Shown here piece by piece: positions 25,704 through 38,244 of a DNA stretch of 64,000 nucleotides. Location: contig DASSBG010000039.1 of the NCBI GenBank assembly GCA_035699085.1, positions 1 to 64,000 of the forward strand, given 5' to 3'. Position 1 is the stretch's first letter. Every line of letters begins with the position of its first letter. The DNA is from DASSBG01 sp035699085. GTDB taxonomy: Bacteria; Pseudomonadota; Gammaproteobacteria; Xanthomonadales; Rhodanobacteraceae. The notes below the pieces were generated by a model. The model did not search any database. It was not told the DNA's origin and saw nothing but the letters and a program-made list of their open reading frames with translations. The translations under genes and the position numbers were made by a program.

Positions 25704-25888
25704 CCCCGCTGGACAAGCCATTGCGCCGCGAGATTCAGATCGACGACGAACCGTGGACACTGACCATCGACGCCGATGGTCTGAAGCTGGTCCGCAAGGG
25801 CCACCGCCGCGGCGTCGAATTGGCCTGGGCCGACCTCGTCAACGGCGATGCCGCGCTGGCCACGGCGCTGCAGGCCTCGCTGCGCTGA
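25700..25888 (+). CDS. Small conserved-looking protein at the end of the dehydrogenase operon
   Basis: 62 residues (MTPLDKPLRREIQID...), beginning in an ATGA overlap with the Rieske-FAD gene. The body, with WTLTIDADGLKLVRKGHRRGVELAWADLV, alternates charged and hydrophobic residues and fits a small beta fold; a hydrophobic, uncharged Ala/Leu end follows. I recall similar small proteins in other genomes but no function. Confidence 0.7.
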   Translation: MTPLDKPLRREIQIDDEPWTLTIDADGLKLVRKGHRRGVELAWADLVNGDAALATALQASLR

Positions 25889-25923
25889 CCCCGGAATCGG
25901 ACCCGCAGAAGCGGCGGCGGCAC

Positions 25924-26235
25924 TCACCACGGCGGCGGGACGGGAATGCGGGTGAAGTAGTCGCCGAAGGTGATCACGATGAGGATCGCCAGCCAGACAA
26001 AGCCGATAGCGGCCACCATCCGCAGCAGCACGGTGCCGTGGCGCAGGTGCATGAAGAAGCCGAGGATCGTCAGCGCCATCAGCACCGACGCCACCAGGCT
26101 GACGACGGTGTTCCAGCCGCCGAGCGGCACCAGCGAGCTGCCGATGCTCGCGCCCAGCAGCAGCACCAGCACCCCGAGCACCGCCAGCAGGTCGGCGACC
26201 GGCAGGCGTCCGTTCTTGCGCCGCGGCCCGTTCAT
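25924..26235 (-). CDS. Cytochrome c oxidase subunit IV family protein
   Basis: 103 residues with three membrane helices, the layout of prokaryotic COX4 proteins (CtaF/CoxD type) that complete bacterial caa3 oxidases. FFMHLRH before the third helix is typical. It is the last gene of the respiratory operon, overlapping the subunit III stop in ATGA. Confidence 0.87.
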   Translation of the reverse strand: MNGPRRKNGRLPVADLLAVLGVLVLLLGASIGSSLVPLGGWNTVVSLVASVLMALTILGFFMHLRHGTVLLRMVAAIGFVWLAILIVITFGDYFTRIPVPPPW

Positions 26236-26888
26236 CAGCGGCCCACCAGGTACATCAGCGGAAACACGAAGATCCAGACGATGTCGACGAGGTGCCAGTA
26301 CATGCTGGTGACCTCGACGGGCGTCGTGTAATCGGCGCTGAAGCCGCCGCGGAACGTGCGCCAGCTCATCGCCAGCAGTAGCAGCACGCCGACCGTGACG
26401 TGCAGGCTGTGGTACAGCGTGATGAAGTAGTACAGGCAGAAAAACAGCTTCATGTGCACCGCGTGCGGCTGCGCCAGCGTGTAGTGCACGCCGGGCATCA
26501 GGCCCTCGTGGAACTCGTCGTAGTACTCCTTGCCGTGCAGCGCCAGGAACAGCAGGCCAAGCATTGCCGTCGCCAGCAGCAGCGCCGCCGCCAGCCGCCG
26601 CCCGCCGAGGCGCAGGTCGCGCAGCGCAATGGTCACCACGCAGCTGCTGACCAGCAGCACCGCCGTCTCGATGCTGCCGAGCACCAGGTCCGTGTGCTTC
26701 GCCGCCTCGGCAAAGGCCACCGGGAAGCGCCAGCGGCAGATGGCGTAGCCGAGGAACAGCACGCCGAAGAACAGGATTTCCGTGGCGAGGAAGGCCCACA
26801 TGCCGAACACCGACGACTCGCGCTGCTGCAGCGGGTCGTCGAACTGCTGCTCCAGGAAGGCCGGGCGCGCGTGGCTGATGCTGTTCAT
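26235..26888 (-). CDS. ctaE: Cytochrome c oxidase subunit III (five-helix form)
   Basis: 217 residues with about five membrane helices, the short COIII found in caa3 and quinol oxidases. Recognisable features are GMWAFLATEILFFGVLF, the Glu-rich ALHGKEYYDEFHEG, HAVHMKLFFCLYYFITLYHSLHV and YWHLVDIVWIFVFPLMYL. It stabilises subunit I and the proton-uptake side. It lies 22 bases after subunit I. Confidence 0.94.
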   Translation of the reverse strand: MNSISHARPAFLEQQFDDPLQQRESSVFGMWAFLATEILFFGVLFLGYAICRWRFPVAFAEAAKHTDLVLGSIETAVLLVSSCVVTIALRDLRLGGRRLAAALLLATAMLGLLFLALHGKEYYDEFHEGLMPGVHYTLAQPHAVHMKLFFCLYYFITLYHSLHVTVGVLLLLAMSWRTFRGGFSADYTTPVEVTSMYWHLVDIVWIFVFPLMYLVGR

Positions 26889-26910
26889 TGCGTGCTGTTC
26901 CCTGCCCTGC

Positions 26911-28530
26911 TCACGGCGTGTACTGGTATGGCCCGTGGGTCACCACCGGCGTGACCTCGAAGTTGTGCTTGGGCGGCGGCGAGTCGGTCAGCCATTCCAG
27001 GCCGCTGGCGCGCCAGGGGTTGGGCCCGGCCGGTGCGCCGTGGCGCAGCGACCAGGCCAGGTAGATGATCGGCAGCAGGTAAGCCAGGCCGAGCACCGCC
27101 GCACCCGCCGACGACAAGACGTTGAGCAGCTGGTACTGCGGGTCGTACTGGTGGTAGCGCCGCGGCATGCCGGCCCAGCCGAGCAGGTACTGCGGGAAAA
27201 ACGTCAGGTTGAAGCCGACGAACATCATGATTGCCGCGAAGCGCGCCCAGGCGGCCGAATACATGCGCCCGGTGAACTTGGGCCACCAGTAGTGGATGCC
27301 GCCCAGATACGCCATCACCGAGCCGCCGACCATGATGTAGTGGAAGTGGGCGACGACGAAAAAGGTGTCGGTGAGGTCGACGTCCAGCGCGGTGGCGGCA
27401 AGGAACAGGCCGGTCACGCCACCGAGCATGAACAGGCCGACGAAGCCGATGGCGTAGAGCATCCAGGCAGTGAAATCGATGGTGCCCTTGTAGAGCGTGG
27501 CGGTCCAGTTGAAGACCTTGATCGCCGAGGGCACGGCAACCAGGAAGCTGAGGATCGAGAACACGATCCCGGCGTAGAGCGACATGCCGCTGACGAACAT
27601 GTGGTGGCCCCAGACCAGGAAGCCGATCACCGAGATGCCGACGATGGCGTAGATCATGAACTTGTAGCCGAAGATGTTGCGCCGCGCGCCGCAGGTGATC
27701 AGTTCGCTGGCCACGCCCATCGCCGGCAGGATCATGATGTAGACCGCCGGGTGCGAATAAAACCAGAACATGTGCTGGAACAGCAGCGGGTCGCCGCCCA
27801 TGGCCGGATCGAAGATCCCGACGCCGAAGAAGCGCTCCAGGCCGATCAGCGACAGCGTCATCGCCAGCACCGGCGTGGCCAGCATCATCACCAGCGCCAC
27901 CGCGTACATGGCCCATACGAACAGCGGCAGGCGGAACCAGGTCATGCCGGGCGCGCGCAGGGAATGCGTGGTGACGATGAAGTTGAGCCCAGTGAGGATG
28001 GTCGAGAAGCCGGTGATGAAGACACCGATGATCACCAGGAACACGTTGGTGTTGGAGAACATCGTCGAGAATGGCGTGTAGAAGGTCCAGCCGGTATCGA
28101 CGCCGCCGGCCAGCAGCGCGGCCATGGTGAACAGCCCGCCGACGGCGAACAGATACCAGCTGAAGAGGTTGAGCCGCGGAAAGGCCATGTCGCGCGCGCC
28201 GATCATCAGCGGCAGCAGGAAGTTGCCCAGCGTCACCGGGATCGACGGGATCAGGAAAAACCAGACCATCACCACGCCGTGGAAGGTGAAGGCCTTGTTG
28301 TAGGTTTCGGCGCTCCACAGGTCGCCCGCCGGCGTCACCAGTTCCAGCCGGATCATCGCCGCGGCGAGGCTGCCGAGCAGGAAGAAGAAGGTGATGCTGA
28401 TGGCATAGAGGATGGCGATGCGCTTGTGGTCGCGCGTGGTCAGCCACGACCAGAGCGTGTTGCCCTCGTCGTAGAAGCTGCGGTGCCCGATCGGCGCCGG
28501 CGTTTCGAACGCGGGCGAGATGACGCTCAT
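26911..28530 (-). CDS. ctaD: Cytochrome c oxidase subunit I, A2 type
   Basis: 539 residues with twelve membrane helices, reducing oxygen at heme a3-CuB. Ligands are visible: His84 for heme a, His260, His309 and His310 for CuB, and HFHYIM (395-400) with His395 and His397. The YSHPAVY block (258-264) replaces the Glu-containing GHPEVY of mitochondrial type, which marks family A2 (Tyr-Ser in place of Glu in the D channel), as in Thermus and Rhodothermus caa3 enzymes. It overlaps the subunit II gene by 4 bases. Confidence 0.96.
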   Translation of the reverse strand: MSVISPAFETPAPIGHRSFYDEGNTLWSWLTTRDHKRIAILYAISITFFFLLGSLAAAMIRLELVTPAGDLWSAETYNKAFTFHGVVMVWFFLIPSIPVTLGNFLLPLMIGARDMAFPRLNLFSWYLFAVGGLFTMAALLAGGVDTGWTFYTPFSTMFSNTNVFLVIIGVFITGFSTILTGLNFIVTTHSLRAPGMTWFRLPLFVWAMYAVALVMMLATPVLAMTLSLIGLERFFGVGIFDPAMGGDPLLFQHMFWFYSHPAVYIMILPAMGVASELITCGARRNIFGYKFMIYAIVGISVIGFLVWGHHMFVSGMSLYAGIVFSILSFLVAVPSAIKVFNWTATLYKGTIDFTAWMLYAIGFVGLFMLGGVTGLFLAATALDVDLTDTFFVVAHFHYIMVGGSVMAYLGGIHYWWPKFTGRMYSAAWARFAAIMMFVGFNLTFFPQYLLGWAGMPRRYHQYDPQYQLLNVLSSAGAAVLGLAYLLPIIYLAWSLRHGAPAGPNPWRASGLEWLTDSPPPKHNFEVTPVVTHGPYQYTP

Positions 28531-29471
28531 GGGCCTGCTCCCTTGCCGTTGCGCGACTTGATGTACGCCACCAGTTCCAGCACTTCGCTCTCGCCGAGCT
28601 GGCCCTGGAACGAGGGCATGATCGGCGAGTAGCCCGCCGCCACCTGCTTGTCGGGCAACATGATGGAGTCGTGGATGTAGCTGTCGTCGGCCAGCACGAT
28701 GCTGCCGTCGCGCAGCGGCACGCGGCGGCCGTAGAGCCCGCGCAGGTTTGGCGCGTGCACGCTGGACTGGCTGTCGTGGCAGCCGCTGCAGCCCGCCTTG
28801 CGGAACAGCGCCGCGCCCTGCGCCGCGAGGCTCTGGCCGCCGTGCCGGCGTTGCCAGTCGGCGAAGGCCGCCGGCTGCATCACGATGACGCGGCCGCCCA
28901 TCCGCGAATGGTCGACGCCGCAGTACTCGGCGCAGTCAAGCTGGTAGGTTCCAGGGCGTGTGGCGGTGAACCAGAGGTCGGTGTACATGCCCGGCACGAC
29001 GTCCTGCTTCAGCCTGAATGCTGGCACGAAGAAGCTGTGGATGACGTCTTGCGAGGTCATGATCAGGTGGATGGGCCGGCCCAGCGGCACGTGCAAGGTG
29101 TTGATCTCGCGCTGACCGCCGACGTGCTGGATGCGCCACATCCACTGCTTGCCGACCACGTAGACCGGCGTCGCCCCGGGCGGCGGCGTGCGCATGCGCG
29201 CGTACAGGCGGATGCTCCAGGCGAAGATGCACAGGAACAGCAGCAGCGGGATGGTGATCCAGGTGATCTCGATCCAGTGGCTGTGCGGTGGCCGCGGCGA
29301 GCGGTCGGCATGGGTACCGCGGCGGTACTTGAGGCAGAACCAGCCCATCGCCAGCACCACGCCGGCGATGACGATCACGCTCAGCGTGAGCATCACGTAG
29401 AAGAGCAGGTCGACGTGCGGCGCGATGCTCGAGGCCTCGGGCGGCTCCAGTAGTGGCGTCACCGGGCTCAT
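28527..29471 (-). CDS. ctaC: Cytochrome c oxidase subunit II fused to cytochrome c (caa3 type)
   Basis: 314 residues from the ATG at 29471. Two membrane helices (about 21-44 and 68-90) precede the CuA domain with ligands His145, Cys180, Glu182, Cys184, His188 and Met191 (CAEYCGVDHSRM). A C-terminal class I cytochrome c follows with CSGCH (228-232) and Met285 as probable axial ligand. The fusion lets the oxidase take electrons directly from complex III. No signal peptide is obvious. Confidence 0.95.
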   Translation of the reverse strand: MSPVTPLLEPPEASSIAPHVDLLFYVMLTLSVIVIAGVVLAMGWFCLKYRRGTHADRSPRPPHSHWIEITWITIPLLLFLCIFAWSIRLYARMRTPPPGATPVYVVGKQWMWRIQHVGGQREINTLHVPLGRPIHLIMTSQDVIHSFFVPAFRLKQDVVPGMYTDLWFTATRPGTYQLDCAEYCGVDHSRMGGRVIVMQPAAFADWQRRHGGQSLAAQGAALFRKAGCSGCHDSQSSVHAPNLRGLYGRRVPLRDGSIVLADDSYIHDSIMLPDKQVAAGYSPIMPSFQGQLGESEVLELVAYIKSRNGKGAGP

Positions 29472-30274
29472 GCCATGCCCCCGCGCGGCCGGCGCCGGAA
29501 CATGAACCAGACGAAGCCGCCCATCAGCAGGGCGAAGCCGCTGCACAGCGCCGCGGTGACCCGGCCGATCAGCACGCTGTAGCGGCCGGTCTGCGGGTCA
29601 TACCCGCAACACAACAGCACCAGTTGGTCGACCAGCGTGCCCAGCCGGCCCGCGGAGGCCTGCACGATCGCCAGCCGCAGCGGCCTGGGCCGGTAGCGCA
29701 CGCCGAACATGTACTGGCTCACCTTGCCCGCCGGGGTCAACGCCACCAGGCCGGCCGCGTGCGCGTACTGGCCAATGCGCGGGTCGTAGAAGTAGCGGTA
29801 GCCGATGGCATCGGCCACCGCGCGGATGGCCTCGGGCTTTCCGGTCAACATATGCCAGCGCTCCGGCTGCGCCGCCGGCAGGCTGGCCTGGAGTTGCCGG
29901 CGCTTGTGCAGGGCGTCGGCCGGCGTCTCGTGCGCGTCGATGCTGATGAAGGCGACCTCGAAATCGCGCCCGGGCTCGAGGTTGATGCCGGCGAAGCCCG
30001 ACGCCATGCCGTCGAGCACCACGCCGCAGAGGTTCGGGCAGTGGTAGTAGCCCATCGCCAGCACCAGCGGCTTGCCGCCGGCGACCTGGCGCAGCGTGAC
30101 CGGCGCGCCATCGGCACTGACGAAGCGCGCGTCCATCGCCACCTGGGCGCCGAGGCGCTGGATGAAGGTCGCGTTCTTGCGCAGGTCCTTCGGTGGCAGC
30201 GGGCCGGTCGCAGCCGCCGCTGCGGCCGTCGGCCAGGCCGAGAGCACCACCAGCATCAGCAGCAACGTCCTCAC
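29468..30274 (-). CDS. Sco1/SenC-family copper chaperone with C-terminal membrane helix
   Basis: 268 residues from a GTG start at 30274. Signal peptide (1-22), a thioredoxin-like domain with the copper-binding CPNLC (Cys79, Cys83) and a distal His in GQYAHAAG. It loads CuA of the neighbouring subunit II. A single transmembrane helix lies at the C-terminus (about 238-258) with Arg-rich end, unlike the N-terminal anchor of classic Sco. It overlaps the subunit II gene in ATGA. Confidence 0.91.
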   Translation of the reverse strand: MRTLLLMLVVLSAWPTAAAAAATGPLPPKDLRKNATFIQRLGAQVAMDARFVSADGAPVTLRQVAGGKPLVLAMGYYHCPNLCGVVLDGMASGFAGINLEPGRDFEVAFISIDAHETPADALHKRRQLQASLPAAQPERWHMLTGKPEAIRAVADAIGYRYFYDPRIGQYAHAAGLVALTPAGKVSQYMFGVRYRPRPLRLAIVQASAGRLGTLVDQLVLLCCGYDPQTGRYSVLIGRVTAALCSGFALLMGGFVWFMFRRRPRGGMA

Positions 30275-30624
30275 GGCGCGGTCCCGTGCGGTTTGCCGCG
30301 CTTCGCATGTTCGACCATCAGTGCGGCCGCACGCTCGACCGGGATGCGCGCGATGCCGGCCTTGCGATCGACCCAGGCGTAGCCCTGCAGGCGTTGCGCC
30401 TGCGCCGCGCGCACCCGCTGCAGGTCGGCGCGCGGGTGCGCCTGCAAGCGCGGCGGTGGCGGTATGTGCTGCGTGGCCGGGCGCGGCGGCGGCCGCAGCA
30501 GGCCCCACCACAACCACCACATCACCAGAAGCACCAGCACCAGAACGCCGGCCGATACCGCCGCCAGGCGCAGCAGCCTGCCCGTCTCCAGCTCCGCCGA
30601 TTCGTGGGCCTGCGCCGGCTTCAT
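30271..30624 (-). CDS. Small membrane protein between actF and sco, unknown function
   Basis: 117 residues. A single helix (about 23-46, including MWWLWWG) is followed by a Pro-rich linker and a domain with YAWVDRKAGIARIPVERAAALM. I remember this YxWVDRKxGIxRIPxERA pattern from small proteins or N-terminal extensions in oxidase and complex III clusters, but no function. It could be an assembly factor or the ActG-like small subunit. ATGA overlaps on both sides tie it to the operon. Confidence 0.75.
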   Translation of the reverse strand: MKPAQAHESAELETGRLLRLAAVSAGVLVLVLLVMWWLWWGLLRPPPRPATQHIPPPPRLQAHPRADLQRVRAAQAQRLQGYAWVDRKAGIARIPVERAAALMVEHAKRGKPHGTAP

Positions 30625-31730
30625 GCGCCCGCCTCCGCCGCCGCCGTCGATGCCACCGGCAGCGGTTGCCACAGGCCGCCCTCGAACACGCTGCGCCACA
30701 TGGCGCCGAGGCCGATCACCGCAAGGATGTCGGTCCAGTACACGCCGAGGCCCTGGGGCCGGCCGGCCGGCGCCACCATCCACAGCAGCCAGGCGAAGTT
30801 GGCCACCAGCATCAGCGTCGCGACCGCCGCAATGCGCCGAGGGTGCCGCTTGCCGCGGCGTGACAACAAGGTGAAGAAGGGCAACACCAGCTCGAAGGCC
30901 AGGACGAAGGCCGCCACCCACTTCCAGCTGGTGCGCGTGCGCGGCACGTACCAGACCGTCTCGGCCGGCAGGTTGCCGACCCAGGCCGTGAGGTAATCCA
31001 TGAAGGCCAGGTAGATGAAGGCCAGCAGGAACATCATCAGCAGCTTGCCGACGTCCGCGACCAGCGGGTTGTCGCGCGCCGCGGCCGCGCGCGCGGCGAG
31101 GACGCCGCAGCAGGCCGAGGCGCCCAGCATCTGCGCGGTGACGTAGGTCAGGCCGAAGGTGGTGGAGTGCCAGCGCGGCTCAAGCGCCATGATCCAGTCG
31201 ACGCCGAACAGCGACGCGCTCAGCACGTACATCACCAGCCCGCTGACCGCCCAGTTGCGCAGGCGCCGTGGCCGTGGCGCCTGCAGGCACCGCTCAAGCC
31301 ACGCCGCCCAGCCCAGCCACAGCAGCATGAACACCACGGCGCGGCTGGTCAGGAACGGGCGGTTGAGATACCAGGCCTGGTGCGCGAAGTGCGGATCGTG
31401 CACCGGTGGACCCGGCAGCCACGGGAACAGCGCCGCCGCGCCGACCAGCAGCGGCACCAGCCCGAGCGCCAGCAGCGGCAGCGTGCGCGTCGCGGCCAGC
31501 AGTTGCGGGCGCAGGAAAAAGCCCCAGCCACCGCCGGTCAGGGCGTGGATCATGATGATCGCCATGCTGCCCAGCGCCAGGCCGAGCACGAACAAGTAGA
31601 TCACCAGGTACCCCAGCCAGGCCTGGCGCGGGTGCGCGGTGCCGAGCGCGAGGCACAGCACCAGCGCGACCAGGCCGATGGCAGCGAGCAGCCAGCCGCC
31701 GCGGCCACGCGGGAGGTAGCGGCGGATCAC
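30621..31730 (-). CDS. actF: Alternative complex III subunit ActF
   Basis: 369 residues from a GTG start, about ten membrane helices. The pattern matches ActF quinone-binding-type membrane subunits (MALEPRWHSTTFGLTY, DYLTAWVGNLP, FELVLPFFTLLSRRGKR), distant from NrfD. It forms part of the membrane half of the quinol:cytochrome c oxidoreductase. The position, after actE and before the oxidase genes, matches known act operons. Confidence 0.9.
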   Translation of the reverse strand: MIRRYLPRGRGGWLLAAIGLVALVLCLALGTAHPRQAWLGYLVIYLFVLGLALGSMAIIMIHALTGGGWGFFLRPQLLAATRTLPLLALGLVPLLVGAAALFPWLPGPPVHDPHFAHQAWYLNRPFLTSRAVVFMLLWLGWAAWLERCLQAPRPRRLRNWAVSGLVMYVLSASLFGVDWIMALEPRWHSTTFGLTYVTAQMLGASACCGVLAARAAAARDNPLVADVGKLLMMFLLAFIYLAFMDYLTAWVGNLPAETVWYVPRTRTSWKWVAAFVLAFELVLPFFTLLSRRGKRHPRRIAAVATLMLVANFAWLLWMVAPAGRPQGLGVYWTDILAVIGLGAMWRSVFEGGLWQPLPVASTAAAEAGA

Positions 31731-32389
31731 GGCGTGCCCCCCAGCGTGTCCAGCGCCGCAACGTCGCCGGCGTCGAGCGCCGACAGCGGCGCGTGCTGGC
31801 TCAGCTGCAGCGTGCGGATCCAGGCGACGATGGCCCAGCGATCGTGCGTGTCGACGCGGTCGGCGTAGGGATACATCACGCCGTAGCCGTGGGTGATGAC
31901 CTGGTAGAAGTGGCTGTCCGGCGCCTTGCGCAGCCGCGCGCTGTGGTAGCTCGGCGGCGCGGGAAAACCGCGCCGCGCGATCATGCCGTCGCCGTAGCCG
32001 TCGCGGCCGTGGCAGGGCGCGCAGTAGATGTTGAAGCGTTCGCGGCCACGCTTGAGCAGGTCCGCGGTCACCGCCAGCGGGTTGGCGTAGCTGCGCTGGC
32101 CGCCCTGCTCGGTCACCGCGCGGCCACTGGCGCCAATCGGCAGGGCCGGCCCGGCCGGCGGCGCGGGACGCACGTCGCCCAACCGGCCGCTGCTGCTGTC
32201 GGCGAGCACGCCGGCGCTGGTCGCCAGCGTGCCCAGCGGCGGCGGCTGCGCCGAGTTGCCGCTGGAAAACAGCGGGCTCGGCTCGAGCGGTGCGTAGCGC
32301 GGTTGCTTGTACATGTCGTGGATGCCGCTTTCACAGCCACCCAGCAGCAGCGCGATGGCCAGCAGCAGCGGCACGGCCCGGCACTTCAT
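31727..32389 (-). CDS. actE: Alternative complex III cytochrome c lipoprotein ActE
   Basis: 220 residues. Lipoprotein signal with lipobox LLGGC (Cys19), a Pro/Ser-rich linker with YKQPRYAPLEPS (typical of ActE), and a monoheme class I domain with CAPCH (123-127) and VMYPYADRV supplying Met. It collects electrons from ActA/ActB and delivers them to the oxidase. Overlaps its neighbours by 4 bases each. Confidence 0.93.
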   Translation of the reverse strand: MKCRAVPLLLAIALLLGGCESGIHDMYKQPRYAPLEPSPLFSSGNSAQPPPLGTLATSAGVLADSSSGRLGDVRPAPPAGPALPIGASGRAVTEQGGQRSYANPLAVTADLLKRGRERFNIYCAPCHGRDGYGDGMIARRGFPAPPSYHSARLRKAPDSHFYQVITHGYGVMYPYADRVDTHDRWAIVAWIRTLQLSQHAPLSALDAGDVAALDTLGGTP

Positions 32390-32918
32390 GGCCGCACCTC
32401 GCTGAGGCCCTGCGCGCCCAGGTCGTCCAGCAACACCCGCACCGCCGCCTCGCCGCTGTCGCCGGCCAGCGGGTCGCTGGCATACAGCATCAGGAAAAAG
32501 CCGTCGCGGCTGGCGGCGGTGAAGCGCGCCACGTTGAAGCTTGGGTGGTACCAGCGCGGCAGGCGATCAAGGAACAACATCGCCAGCACGCCGAGCACCG
32601 AGGCGCCAAGGAAGATCATCTCCAGTGCCGGCGGCAGGAAGGCCGGCCAGCTGGCGTTGGGCCGACCACCGACGTTGATCGGGTAGGCCACGATCGAGGC
32701 CCACGCCTCCATGCCCAGGGTGAAGACACCGGCGCCCAGGCCGCCGACCAGCATCGCCAGCGGCACGCGGCTGCGCGGCGCGCCCAGCGCCTCGGCCAAG
32801 CCGTCGACAGGGAACGGCGAATAGGCCTCGATGCGCGTGAAGCCTTCCGCGCGCAGGCGCGCGACCGCCGCCAGCAGCGCCGCCGGCCCGGCGAACTCCA
32901 GCATCCAGCCGGCGCGGG

Positions 32919-32922
<4 letters not shown>
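32386..32922 (-). CDS. actD: Alternative complex III subunit ActD (DUF3341)
   Basis: 178 residues from a GTG start at 32922. It opens with a cytoplasmic part (ALLAAVARLRAEGFTRIEAYSPFPVDGLAEALG), the signature of DUF3341, followed by two membrane helices (about 57-80 and 95-118). It is the small membrane subunit of ACIII. Overlaps actC by 4 bases. Confidence 0.92.
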
Positions 32923-37248
<4,326 letters not shown>

Positions 37249-37261
<13 letters not shown>

Positions 37262-37896
37262 ACCGAGCAGTCCGTCAGGCGCCGCGTGTCGATGTGGTAG
37301 TCGCGCACCAGTTGCTTGCCCAGCGCAAGCTGGTCGCTCGCCTTCCAGTCCATGTCGAACACCTTGTCCCGCGGCCGCAGGTACTGCTGCGGGTCGCGGT
37401 GGCAGTCCAGGCACCACTTCATGGTCAGCGAGGCGGTGCGCATCGTCAGCGGCATGCGGTCGACGCGGCCGTGGCAGGTCGCGCAGCCCACCCCTTTGCT
37501 GATGTGGATGCTGTGGTTGAAGAACACGAAGTCCGGCAGGTTGTGCACCCGCTTCCAGTGCAGGGCCACGCCGCTGCGCCAGCTGTCGACCACCGGCTGC
37601 AGCATCTTCTGGTCGGTGTAGAGCTGCGAGTGGCAGGTCATGCAGGTGGAGATCGGCGGGATGCCGGCAAACGCGGCGGTTTCCACCGAGGCATGGCAGT
37701 AGCGGCAGTCGATGCCGTCCTGGCCCACGTGGTGCTTGTGGCTGAAGGGCACGACCTGCTCGACCGGCTCGTTGACGCCGTTGGGCCGCGCGATGGCGGC
37801 GCGCCAGATCGCCACGCAACCGAAGGCGAACACCGCCACGGCCAGCGCGCCAAGCTGGACCCACAAGGTGAAGCGAGGGTGGAAGATCTGCGTCAA
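37249..37896 (-). CDS. actA: Alternative complex III pentaheme cytochrome c ActA
   Basis: 215 residues from a TTG start at 37896, chosen because AAGGA lies 9 bases upstream; the frame is open to 38064 but that part is Arg-rich and unlike the family. One membrane helix (12-30), then five heme c sites: CRYCH (64), CMTCH (85), CATCH (138), CLDCH (162) and CSVCH (210). It is the multiheme subunit that bridges ActB and ActE. First gene of the operon; it overlaps actB by 13 bases. Confidence 0.92.
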
Positions 37897-38244
37897 GGGT
37901 TGCCGTCCTTGCCGTGGAGCACCGCCAGCATGGCGGTCGGCAGGGTCTTGGGTTCCCCGTTTCGCACGGCGCATCCTTTGGCTGGGGGTGCGGAGCGCGA
38001 CGCGGCGCAGGCGCACCGTCAATGGCAGCGGCAGCGGCCTCGTGGGCCAGCTCCGTTCATGCATCGTTGCACAAGCAAGCTGAGCAAAAACGAAATCCTG
38101 CCGCTTACTCGATCTTCAGCATGTGAAACGCCGCCGCTGCGGATTCAGGGCGGCGTAACCGCGCTGGTCGCACAGTGAGTGCGCTGCACGGGGCGCGCAG
38201 CCAGCGCCGCGGCAGCGGCGCCGTCGACAGAGCAGGAGGTTCGA
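37897..38244. promoter_or_regulatory. Divergent control region of the respiratory and dehydrogenase operons
   Basis: About 350 bases separate actA (left) and the ThDP enzyme gene (right). AT-richer stretches at 38080-38125 are the best place for promoters of both directions, but I cannot assign -35/-10 boxes with confidence. A near-perfect Shine-Dalgarno AGGAGGT (38233-38239) serves the rightward gene. No operator dyad was recognised. Confidence 0.5.

Noticed and set aside
26782..28632. 616-codon plus-strand open frame opposite ctaD
   Set aside because: Highly charged (Arg, His, Asp, Gln) translation of the antisense strand of a membrane protein; subunit I on the other strand is certain.
37897..38064. 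Longer ActA beginning at 38064
   Set aside because: The additional 56 residues are Arg/Pro-rich and precede the membrane helix unlike any ActA; the TTG at 37896 has a proper ribosome site.
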